DNA of 64,000 nt from assembly GCA_050084515.1 (NCBI GenBank), contig CM114271.1:17174001-17238000 (forward strand), in the 5' to 3' direction. The notes below the pieces were generated by a model. The model was not told where the DNA came from. It searched no databases and saw only the letters and a list, made by a program, of their open reading frames with translations. The translations under genes were made by a program, and so were the position numbers. Of this stretch, positions 49,701 to 60,785 are shown one piece after another (the stretch's first letter is position 1; every line of letters starts with the position of its first letter). The stretch comes from Blasia pusilla. Lineage: Eukaryota > Marchantiophyta > Marchantiopsida > Blasiales.

Positions 49701-52700
49701 CGAAGGCAAGCGGCTGCGTGCCAAAAGTACTCACTTCCAACGTCCCGCAAGCCTGAGGCAAGGATTCGTGTTACGTGTTTATACATCCGAAGCAGGGTCC
49801 GGGTCTACATGTCGACGATAGATCTGGTAGAGAAGTGCGGCTTCTCCAAACTGAGCAATCATCAATCTGTATAATTTGTGCCGCAACGAATGCACGGGTA
49901 TCGACTCCTGTACATATCTCCTTGAGCGGCACGAACGGTTGGTGAATCTTTGGATTAGCTTTAATTGTGCTCAGCAGGTTACTTCCAGTCCCAGCACATT
50001 GCTGTTGCCGCATGCATAGATCACTGCGCGCTAGACGTAGATAGGAAATAGATCGGTCCGTCGCAGAAACCCCAATCCGGATATGGGAGTCTAGCATCTT
50101 ACCACGACCGGGTCCTGCCCCTCGTGCGCTCCATGTACAGCTAGATCGAAATCCCGATGATTGTTCAAAGGAAAATCTTGACTGGCGCACTGGACATTCA
50201 TCACGTGGAAAGCTCTACAGTACGATGTGTGCTGGCAGGAACGTAATTCTGCATCGTCCAATTTGCGCTCGCTCGTTCGAGATTGACGTCTTTATTGTCT
50301 GAACCGAGAGCTCCGTACGTGTAGTAACAAACTGGCTTGTGTTGTACATGACTAAAGTAAGCTAACCTGGTGAAAATCCATCTTCTCTCCTGCAGATACT
50401 TGATGGAGCTTGTTGAGAGACATGGCCAGCAAAGGTGGTCACATATAGCCACCTACTTGACGGGGCGAATTGGCAAGCAATGTCGAGAGCGCTGGCATAA
50501 TCATCTTCGCCCTGATATCAAGGTCCTTTTCTCTTCCTTTTCAAGTGCACGCGCACTCGAGAAGACTCATTCATTAACATTGTTGTGTAGAATCGTAGAT
50601 AGCCGGACGGTTGTTGGGGCCGTTCTCGCGTTTTTATTCTACTGGACATCGCCTGGAATCGTCAACGCTTTGAATGAATTCGTTGTATGTTGATAAATTC
50701 GGAGCTTAATTTATCTGACCAAGGTGCTTTATAAGCACACACTGGTTCATAATTTCCAAACTCGCATTGGTTGTGCGGTTTACGATGAGATTTCACGTTG
50801 AGTTTTGATGCTTTCGCAGTGGTCTTCGCTGCGGCTTTCAATGTATAGCTAGAACATTCTCCATCACCGGTTTAGGTTGTAAGTCCTCAATTATGCGCGT
50901 ATACTCATTCGTTAGTTGGTTTGAAATCTTCTGCTCTTTACGCATAGCCAGTTTGCCAAAATCGAACGATTGACCAGTCTCAAGAGCTTGAAAGTGAATC
51001 TGCGTGCACTCGTGCGTTCGGGTGCTGATCATGAACGTAAGATGACTTCACATACACGTTTCGAGATATGTACCTCATATGGGGCTGAATTTTCCATGCA
51101 GAGAGACGGATGGAACACTGAAGAGGAGGAAGCGCTCGTGCACGCGCACAACAAACTGGGCAATCGCTGGGCAGACATAGCCAAGTTGATCCCCGGCCGG
51201 ACTGAAAATGCAATAAAAAATCACTGGAACGCGACCATGCGTAGGAAGGATCTCCGGAGAAAGCACCGCAAAGCAGTGGATGGATCGACTGACGGGCTGG
51301 AGGTAGTCCCTCGCTGTACTGTTCTTCGTGACTACCAGCAGAAAGTGATTCAGCACTCCGAGCAGAAAGGCTCAGGCTCAGCACCGCCATCTGATGGCGA
51401 GCGTCAGGTCTCTCTAGACGAGGTCCACACCAGAACACCAGATCTGGAATCACCTCAGGTGACATGTGACTCGACGGCTGGCTGGAGCTATGATCGAAGG
51501 AGTGGCGGAACCAGTAACCAAGTGGACGAGAATTCTTTCCTGGTTCAGTCTCGGCCGTCGTCTGAAGAGATGAGCCCTGCAGAAGTGGACCATTTGTTGC
51601 GCATGATATGTGCCCAAGATCAGGAGGACGAAGGGTCCCGGATTGCTGCAGGACTCCACCAGCAAGGAAATATGGTTCTTCAGGCTAACGGTTTCGGGCC
51701 CTTCGGACCGTTTAATGGGCCATTCACCTTACAGACACGAGTGTCTGTGTGGGGTCAAGGGGCTAGTAATATGAGCTATGGCGGCAGCCCTCAGGTGACA
51801 GTTTGGGGTCACGGAGGCTGGAGTGGAAATAGTTCGTATGATGGCGCAGGCAGCAGCGGTAACCCTCAGATGGTGTCAGGAACAGTGGGTGCAGAAATGT
51901 GGGATGCCTTCCCACAAATACCTGCTGGAGCTACAGCAGGTTTTGTGGCTTCTTCGTCGTCTTCTGAGCCGAAAGTGGCCCCAGATAGATGTCCCCCGGC
52001 CGGCCAGCACGCGGGATCATGCGGTCCTCCAGCTTTGACTGCCTGCGGTTGCTGCGAGGATGCCAATTTCCATAACCTCCCGCAGGATTCGCAGAGCTTG
52101 AATGTCACAAACGCACAGTTCAGTTGCGCTGAGAGGGTAAGCGAAGGCCATTCGAATTCGTCTCTTCCTTATCCTCTCGAAGCGGAACAATCCTCCGCGT
52201 CACGATGTAAGCTGACAGTTTTGGAAACAGCTGCAGTCTTGAGTCCCAACAACAGAGGATCTGGAACTCTCGCTGATCTAGACGCCGGGTGCTTGACCAC
52301 TCAACAGTACCAGATCGACAACCTACTGACATCGACTTTGCATCTGGATTGCGTACAATTCGCAGGAGGCCAGTCCACAGGCGGCTGCAACATCACTCAG
52401 CTTCTGTCACAAGAGAAAGTGCTGGAGAGGCTCGCAACTTATAATCTAGGAATCGCAGCTGCAGGAGGCGCGAGCAACAAGAATTTGATGTTACAACCTT
52501 CATCCTCAAATGTGCACGTCGACGGCTCGGAGTTCAGCAATAACAACCACGAGCATTGTCCGACCTTGCAGCTGGAATCTTTCAAAACGACTTCGGGTCC
52601 GGTTGTTGTCCAGGCCTTGAACACAGTTGATTATCAGCAGGACCCGACTTGTGGATTCCCCAAAAGTGATTCCGCCGCAGCACAAGCAGTGGCGACCGGT

Positions 52701-53555
52701 CCCTCAGCGGTCATGGATCTGTGCTTTCTCCAAGATAATATCTCAGGAAGGGGACAAACTAGTCCCCACTACGGTATGGTCTCTCAAGAAGATTGGATGA
52801 GATCGAACTACGGGGGCCCGGCAAACGGGGCGCAACCCAAGAACAGTGGCTTGGCGCAATATGGCCATGGAGAGGATCTCGTCGAATTCCTAGCCATGCC
52901 TTTGGATCTCGGGGTCTACATAAGAAAGATGAAGAATAATTTCGCTCGGGAGGTGGGTTCGTATGCGTGTACAGTGCCGCACGTTCGAGCCGATGGGCAA
53001 CGCATCACAGGCATAGACTACGAGCAGCGTCCAGCCCCAGTGGCTGAAGCCAAACTTAGGGATATCTGTCGTCAAATGAGGGCTCAGTGGCAAATCGAAT
53101 CCATCGCCCTAGCACACAGGTAATCACGATTGACCTTGATCGGTTATGCACATGATGAATGCGACTGCCCAAATACAAATATTGGAAAATACTCAGTTTC
53201 CTCCATAGATTTAATCCTTCTCTGCATGTAGTGCAACTGTTGAACCACAGATAAAGAGCCTCGAACTCAGCTCAGCCTGGATGAATAGTCTTAACAGTTT
53301 GCAACCCCTAGATCATTAGTAATCTGATCATTATGAAGACTTACAAAGATCTAGAGAGAGCATTTTCCGAGTCAGGACGCTTATGAAGATTCATGTTGGG
53401 ATGTGGATTGCAGGGTGGGGTTTGTACAAGCGGGGGAGGCGAACGTGGCCATAGTGGTCTCGAGCTGCGATTTCATGGAGTCGATGAATGCTGTGCAATA
53501 TGCTGTGGGTAGATTTAGGAGTGATAATATTTTAGCCTGCCACTACATTGTGTAG
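46794..53555 (+). CDS. R2R3-MYB factor of the MYB98/64/119 clade with a C-terminal MoaE-like domain
   Basis: Proposed exons: 46794-46889, 47403-49423, 50396-50522, 51102-53119, 53414-53555, encoding about 1467 residues. Phases agree at every GT-AG junction. Exon 1 is the least certain; it ends at a consensus GTAAGT. ATGs at 47358 or 47508 are alternative starts. Residues 1 to about 690 are low-complexity. R2 begins [18 protein letters not shown] and includes [21 protein letters not shown]3 begins [20 protein letters not shown] and ends [17 protein letters not shown]. The [11 protein letters not shown] start, no R1 repeat and [14 protein letters not shown] mark the clade that in flowering plants controls female gametophyte and seed development and includes liverwort FGMYB. 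About 540 residues rich in Ser, Gly and Gln follow, then a MoaE-like region (about 1345-1460). The protein is expected to be nuclear and DNA-binding. Confidence 0.82.
52870..53555 (+). other. MoaE/MOCS2B-like domain at the C terminus of the MYB protein
   Basis: Within the MYB reading frame, [11 protein letters not shown], then [28 protein letters not shown] and IESIALAHR align in order with MoaE/MOCS2B (around LRYEAY, the helix ending in W, and IAxAHR). A GT-AG intron (53120-53413) keeps the frame. The next exon continues with [17 protein letters not shown], the family's GxxPxGExxVxIxVSS strand, and then NAVQYAV. In active MoaE the VSS strand is followed by a His-Arg pair, and a later segment carries catalytic lysines. 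Here the pair is replaced (VSSCDF) and the exon stops before the lysine segment. A donor-like site (ggtagat, near 53509) could lead to a further exon, but I found none. The identification is by eye. Confidence 0.72.
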
Positions 53556-56500
53556 CGAATCTGGCGATGGATCACGTAGTTAGATAGCCTAAAGTTTCGA
53601 CTGGACCATTCTACTCTCTAAAGAATTTCAAACCTACAGCGATAGATAGCTATGCAGTAGCATACATAATACGCCGGGAGAGCAGAATCTTAGCCGCCAC
53701 TCTGAAGGTTCCTCTATGTCTCTATTCCTCAAGAAATGAGCAATCATTCGGAAACCAACCAGTGGACACAACTTTAACATGACACTGTTCTGAAAACAAA
53801 CTATGCTTGACTGTATGTGTACAAACTTGCATGTATGTCTCAAGAGCTCCAACTATTGTGTTAATTCATATTCCAAGGTTTGCAATTGTGTGAGGATCGT
53901 CCCTAAAATTCAATATATTTTACCTCGTGATGAGTGCATTTTTCTGGTGGACGTCTCGTGGATGCCTTGAACACCAATTCAGAGCTCTTCCTAAGTCTAA
54001 TGTGGACGTGAACAGCTTGGCTAAAGATGATCTGCACGAATCACCTCTTCTCCATCGTATATACCCATCTACAAACGGAATCGGCACTCGTCTGTTTCAC
54101 CAGAGATTTCCTCGGAAAAAGGGTGTTGTTGGGTACCTCCTTGAGAGGAGAAATTACAATCGCCAGTTGGCGCATGCAGTCTCTGAAGCTCATTGTACGA
54201 GCGGTACATTTATGTTCATGACAGTCCCGTTTCCATGATCATATCAAACATTAGTCCACACCGCTGATTTATGTCACTGATTATGCTGAAACGTATTTCA
54301 AACCTGCGTTCTATTTTACCTGTATAAAATTGGAAGCACGGAACACGATCACTGACAGTAGTTTCTGGAAAATTTCATAATCTAACAAAAGGAATTGAAT
54401 TCAAAACTAATCTGCATTAATACCGAAGGAAAGTCATCTGCAAGTCTGTTGGAGATCATAAAGCTCTGTTCATACCTGGATGACACCGGCGTCCCTTGAT
54501 ACCAACTTGCTCAAGTCGATGCAAGCTTGCAGTACTAGCATTACGACTCGGTGGAAATTTTCGTTCCCAGAAGAGTTCAGTAGCTAAGGTTGAATCGGAT
54601 AGTCTAAATTCGAGTTCGCCTTCAATAATCATAGTGCAGATTTTTTGAGACTTCAAAATTCCATCGCTTCGTGCTCATCCGCAATCACGCTCGAGTTTAT
54701 CGTATAAGTTTCGATTAGTACATGTCCATGTCAAATTTGCGCTGGTCACGATCCCTACGAGTACTTTTAAAACATTAATATCCATTGAGATGGGAAATAA
54801 GTGCCGACTGCTCAAGGCAACCCTGCAAATGTCTGATCATAGGGATGCCTACACTGACGTTTGAGCACTGCCTCATCCACAGCTACAAGATCAAACTAGT
54901 TCCATAATAGTCATGTAAACTGTTGGTCTCATAGACTTTGGGCAGTCCTGACGCAGATTGAACAATCGCATCAGTCAAAGGCCAGCGATTTCAAAGAGTC
55001 AGTTCTGTGTATCCGTATCATCAAGTGCCGTTTGCTGATCCGACCGCAGAGTCTTCGGGCTTAATTAATAGATTTAGGCTTCAAATTGTAGACCGCTCTT
55101 GAGAACGAATTTGAGTTCCAGATCACCGACAGTACAACCGTCGTCTTGTTGTAGTACAACTGAACGCGTCCACCCTACGATCGATCGAGTCCAGACCTTC
55201 ATTCTCTCCTTCGCCAGGGCTTGTCATGATTTCAGATTTCCGAGAGCCCTAAGACATGGCCGTTTCAAGAACACTTTTTCCTAATTTCGTCGAGTTTTCC
55301 TGCGCACCTTGTCCTCCTGCTTATTTATACGTTTTGTCCGGATCAGCTGCAGTTGTGCATTGTTGCTAAGTGGACACTTCCAGTGCTAGAATCAGAAACA
55401 TGGCAGTTGAATCCACCTGGGATGACTTGGAAACCCGTTTATGCCGAGGTCGGATTTTTTCTCCAAAGCAGAAGAATCTGATCATACTGTTAACCTGGAT
55501 TCGAATCGAACCTCGGGGCGGCAAAGAATATTGGGGAGCTCCTTTTGCTCGGTACCAGAGTTTGAGGAGAAATTTAGACCAATGGTCTGCAATGATTCAT
55601 TCTTACTCCTCCGTTTACCGTCCAGGACCGGGCTTTTAATTAAAATCCTTGTTCGATTGAATTTCCCCATCCATCAGCGTTCAGCGTCAGAACGGAGATC
55701 TCGCCATAGAACGTACTACACAGACATCCTCAGAACTTTTGATTTATCAGTAGCAAAACCCGCTCGACCAGCTTAGGCCGTACCCCATGAGTTGTCAGCC
55801 GAAGAGCGCACCGGATAGCAGTTCTCAATTTTTCAGATGGCGGACCCTGCCCTGCCACCCTAGCTCTAGCTACAGTCGTAGCTTCAGATGATGCCCCCTG
55901 ATCCCCTGATTAACAGGACCTCTGTACTGACTGTTTCCTTGCTCATTTTCGGGACACAGACAGTGTTGCCACCAGCCGTAGGTCCGGACTAATTACTCGC
56001 GACCGACATCCTTGGCCATCTGGTTTGTACTAACACCACGATCGATGGTACGAGCTACCTATACCACTCCTCTGCACACTGTAAAGGAAGATCAGAACAG
56101 CCGTCTGACTTCGTCTGAAGGTTGAACATGAATCATGCTGGATGTGGGATAGCTGGTCCAACGTTGCACCCTCCCGATCCCACCTTCGCAGAGCCGGTCC
56201 CATGATCCATGAGCCTCATCGGTCCCATTCCCAGCGGATGTAGTGTAGCAGCAACGGACAGGGTCCCATGCATGTCTCATTTAAGATTTGGTCGATTCCG
56301 CAGGGGTTTAGTCCAAGTGATTCATCATCTCTCTAGACTTCGGGCACAATTGATGCGATGTAACACGAAACATGATCTCTCTCCCCGATGGAGAGAGACT
56401 CTGACGGGGTTTGCACACACCGTCTCCTGCCCTGCATCCCATGGGAAGATCACTTTCTAATCTCGCAACTCCTCCTCTTCAACTCATCATCTTTCTACAT

Positions 56501-58321
56501 CCCATCATAGGTTTCTAGACTTCGTCAACCCTTCCGAGTCTCCTCCCTAGTGGCCGAGTAAGAACAGAAAAAGTTTTGTCGACGATCACCTTACACCCCA
56601 TTCGACTTTGGAGGGCCCCTTTGAGCTCCAGGAAATCACGAACATCCCTCCGTCCTCTCTATGCATGCATCTCTTCCAACTATGCTCGTCGGCTCTAAAC
56701 CTAGCTACATCCCAAACCCGAATCCGATACCTCGCTCATCTGGAGGAGCCCAGTGGAAGGAAACAATGCGTTAAAAAAATTTGCGAGTATGAGTAATGGA
56801 CGGATGAGAACGGGAAGTCAAATAAAAGTTACACAGTCCCCTTTTCGTTTCGCGGCGAGATTACCTCTGCAGTTGGCTGTCAGCTAGAGAAACCCTCGTT
56901 CTGGTGAGCTCTGTGGCACATCCGGTAAATATGGACTCATCCTCTCTCTAGAACGAGAGCTTGAACCAGACACATGCAAGTCAAAAAAAGCGGCTGGAAC
57001 GGCATATGAAGTTCGACCATCATCCCTCTACAACGAAGAGAGAGCTTCTAAGCTGGCCCTTTAGAGCTTGACTTAATCTGACTCGAGATGCATGCGTGCG
57101 CACAACAACCGCGCCTGTGGATCATCTTTCCAGGCAACCACTCCTCCACCAAGAACTCCGGCGATTTGAGAGGGACACGCTGGGAGGTACTCATCCTCTC
57201 TCTAGATGGAACGCCATTAGAAACTAGTATCATGCATCATCTTTCAAGGCCTCTCGCCAACCGCGCACTACCCCATCCCTTCTCCCCGCTTGCTAAGCAA
57301 ACCAACTACCAAACCCGCGTTCCGACGGGATATATTTACGCACCCATCCTCTCTCTAGAGACGCGCGAGCTTTTGCAGTCCATGGAGGCATCATCTCTCA
57401 AGACGCGCCAATCGCACCGCGCCACACTTCGAAGCAGCAGGGCTTCGCCAGCTCTCTGTCCCCCCGTCCATGGATGCATCATCTTTCTTCAGCTTTCCTC
57501 AGTGATGCCATGTGAGAGGACTCCGATCATCAACCACTCTAATATCGTTTCGATTCGATGGCCACTACGGCAGTACTTCGGCACCAGACTTCTTCCCCTC
57601 AGACCGACGGATATTCCCGGCACCTGCTCCGGGTGGTTCTGCCGACGCGCTCAGGAATCTCGCCGCACAGGAGTATAATGGACGAGATCACTCGCACTCT
57701 CTCTCTTCCGATCCGAAATCTGCGCAGCACAGGCGTCCCCCCGCGGGAGATGGGGGGACGCCATTGGATCCGCGGTTTCAAACAAACGAATCATACCCAC
57801 AGTCCGAAATATATCGGGGGACCACTGTTCTTGAACGGGAATGAGACTGGGTATACGAACAGGAGTAGACTCATAGGCACTGGGAATCTCACAAGAACTA
57901 GGCTACGGCTCTCATACGCGCGCCGGGACCGCTGGAAAAGTGGACGCACAGGCATGTCTGACACCCAAGCCACGAGTTCTAGTATGGGGGATGGCCTCCA
58001 TACACGGACACAGTTTATAACCATGTGAGGCCCTCCGCTCGTTGCGCGCCGTACACTCGGCGAACCCGAACGCGGCACGTGAAATCGCGGGTCGGGTCCT
58101 TGTACAAAATCGGTGCCATCCCGCGAGTTTCGTGTGATCATTAGAATACCACCCTTTGCCGTCTTTCTCTTGTAGAAATGACCTCCGCTTGACGTGACGA
58201 ACGTCAGCTACAACCCAAGAAAAGAGATCCTTGTGGGTCCACTTCTGCACTCCGACACTTCTTAAAGGTAAGTCCTTGCAGTCATATCTTTTTCTTAGTA
58301 CCACAAACAATAATAATAACA
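53556..58321. other. GC-neutral DNA downstream of the MYB gene, no gene recognised
   Basis: Many overlapping frames occur, up to 196 codons at 57088-57678 on + and 156 at 57558-58028, but frames on both strands are of similar length and none shows a family motif. I searched by eye for a missing MoaE lysine-segment exon and did not find one. The first several hundred bases are probably the MYB 3' untranslated region. Confidence 0.5.
56323..57375 (+). repeat. Dispersed degenerate repeat with catcctctctctaga core
   Basis: A catc(c/a)tctctctaga-type core recurs near 56323, 56938, 57021 (weaker), 57192 and 57345. Several copies are followed within about 15 bases by gagagctt or gcgagcttt. Spacing is irregular (about 80 to 600 bp), so this is not a simple tandem array. 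A catgcatcatct word also recurs between copies. Confidence 0.5.
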
Positions 58322-58357
58322 ACTAGTGCAAGCCCGTGCTATGCGATCGCACGGATT
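58322..58357 (-). mobile_element. Second, outer Helitron 3' end
   Basis: On the + strand, A is followed by CTAG near 58323-58326, a short spacer, then ccgtgc and gcacgg arms around a 9-base loop (tatgcgatc). Read on the minus strand this is a Helitron 3' terminus, in the same orientation as the one at 58701 and about 379 bp beyond it. No separate 5' end was found between the two. Confidence 0.65.
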
Positions 58358-58700
58358 TAAATTACCTCCGGTAATTTTCAACCGTCATTTTTAATTCATT
58401 TCGAATCATCCTATTGGTCGAAAAAGAACCAAATATTGGGCTGAAAGTGCCCGATGTTTGCCAGGCACTTTTCATTTGGCAAACCACAATCTTCCCTTTT
58501 CCCTATTGCCCCGTTGAGTTTGTTCTCATGTGGTGTTCTCCTTTTCTAGTGGCGTCTTTTTCTTGTTACGACGTTTTCCCTCTCTTCTTTTCCCGAGCAC
58601 CCTTTCTGAATCGGTCGTCCTGTCGTGGTTATACGGAATTCCGTTCCTTGAGATTTACCCCGTTCGGTTACACTTAGTTTACCGAGACTTATTTAACGAA
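58358..58700. other. Segment between two Helitron 3' ends
   Basis: No gene is recognised. The + strand is T-rich, with short frames at 58414-58736 that lack similarity. It could be host sequence, the 3' end of a second Helitron, or DNA carried along when the inner terminator was bypassed. Confidence 0.5.
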
Positions 58701-58802
58701 CTAGTAAGGTGCCCGTGCGATGCACGGATAAAATAAGGTAGTATAAAATGAACGGGTGAAATAAGGTAGTATAGACTCAAGATACATTTTATCAAATTTA
58801 TT

Positions 58803-60655
58803 TCATCTCAATATTTCTTTATATATTACATTTCGTGTGTAGTTATTTGAATGTTCATCTCTTCCAATGGTAATGTGGATGGAACTTCTCTTTCCTACTC
58901 TAGATAATGCTACATACAATTGACCATGAGAAAATACAGGAGTAGGCAAGTAAATGCCAACCTTTTGCAAAGTTTGACCTTGCGACTTATTAATAGTCAT
59001 AGCAAAAGCCGGCCTAACAGGGAATTGAAACCTACGCAAATCAAATGGCAAACCAGAATCTGATGCAATCAATGGAATACGTGGAATAAAAACGCGATCT
59101 CCAATATTTTTCCCAGTGATAATTTCAGCATCGATGCAATGTCTCATAAATCCACGAATCACCAATCTTCTTCCGTTTGCTTGTCCATGTGACCCATTCA
59201 TGTTTCGCAAGAGCATGATTGGTGCACCAATCTTCAAACACAAACGATGTGGAGGAAGTCCAGAAGGCAAGCATGTGTTCAAGAATTCAGTTGGATAGAT
59301 ATGACTCATTCTCTCATTCGGAATAGAGTCGACGCTAAGGTAAATATGCTCCTGTACACAATATGTAATGTATTAGTGAGAAATGGAAATATTAGTATCC
59401 AAACTTCCAAAAAACATATTGATAGAGGTAAAAATGAGATAAGTCTAAAGGATTACCTCTCAGGGGAACCGAGACATAATTGTGCATTTATGTAAATCAA
59501 CATCTTTATTTCTCAGAGCCAAAATAGTTGTATCTCTTAAGAATTCAATGTCATGGAATCGGCTAAGAAAATCTCCATAGATCAAATCAATAAGATCACA
59601 TATTTTGTTACTATTAGTAACAATATCAGATGGTAATCGTAAGAAGTCTTCTCCCAAATGAGGGTGTAAAAGTACACGACCCTCTCCCACCTCCAGTAAC
59701 CAATCAGCAAAAGCTTGTTGTTCATCACGCAAATGACCATCCAACCTTTGAATTCTTATGTTTGTTTTCAACTTCATAACCCTTACATTAGACCAAAGAG
59801 ATGATCTCTTTATGGTGGCTTGGATGATTTGCGGTCGATCCCCATGACGAACAACAGGCAACACTTGACGAAAATCACCACCAAATACCATAAGTTTTCC
59901 ACCAAACGGTAATTGCCGTAAATCATCCGAAACAACTCCCATGATATCCTGTAAGGTCCGATTCACGGCCTCAAAGGCATGACGATGAGCCATAGGTGCC
60001 TCATCCCATATAATGAGCATCGCCTCACGGATTAAGCGCGCTCCATCACTATCGACCGATAAACTACCAGCAAAAAGGGAAGAAAATTAGAAGCTGAAAC
60101 AATTTGAGCAATTAACAAAATCTTGCTAATTAAGACAACTTGTGGTACTTACTTGCAAGTAGAGCTTTCATGAAGATTAATGGGGATCTTGAAGCGTGAA
60201 TGAGCAGTACGTCCTTCGTCTAACAATAGCGCAGCTATACCAGATGATGCAACGGCCAATGCTATATCTCTAACGCTCCTTACACTTGCAAGAAGAAGAT
60301 TATATAAAAATGTTTTTCCAGTTCCACCTGGACCATCGATGAAAAAAACTTTTGGAGATGGTGGAGCATTCGCGCATATTTGATCAAGCTCATCATGTAT
60401 AGCGTCCCATATCATGCGTTGTCCTTTGTTTAGGCACGCTTCTTCCAATTGCACTTGCTCAAATAATTTTTCCGTGTCATATGATAGCTCTTGTTCCTCC
60501 AAATATGAGTATGAATGAAGGCTTTCGAAATTAGCTTGGGGCATGTGTGGGAAGTCAGATAGTCTCTTTCCTTGATCTTGTAAATAATAATGGACTTCCA
60601 ATAATGCGGTATTAATAATAGCATCATCAACAGCAAGGTTATGAATTCTTGTTTT
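58803..60655 (-). pseudogene. Helitron PIF1-type helicase domain, nearly intact
   Basis: The minus-strand exon at 60149-60655 (starting KTRIHNLAVDDAI) carries the Walker A motif GPGGTGKTFLYN. After a GTAAGT-AG intron (about 60062-60148), the next exon has the Walker B motif LIIWDEAPMAH and VFGGDFRQVLPVV. A second intron (59352-59456) leads to [29 protein letters not shown], and the C-terminal [20 protein letters not shown] and YVALSRV motifs typical of PIF1/RecD helicases. It stops at 58803. The one clear lesion is an in-frame TGA at 59460-59462, where the family usually has Gly (an FPGE context), just before the second intron. The helicase unwinds DNA during rolling-circle transposition. Confidence 0.85.
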
Positions 60656-60785
60656 CTGTAATGGATGAGCTCAAAAAAAGGTTAAAATTATGGTTAGTAT
60701 CTGGGACTGTCAATGTAAGTGAGATGGAAAACGTTACAACTATTAGGAATGAAATTGTTTTGAAGGAGTTGTAGTATTGGATTCT

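Noticed and set aside
46794-53555. Reading the MYB gene as a three-repeat MYB3R
   Set aside because: The sequence before R2 ([12 protein letters not shown]) contains no R1 repeat, and the motifs fit the MYB98/64/119 clade better.
57088-57678. 196-codon + frame downstream of the MYB gene
   Set aside because: No domain, membrane segment or splice context; long frames overlap it in other frames, as expected in GC-neutral, stop-poor DNA.
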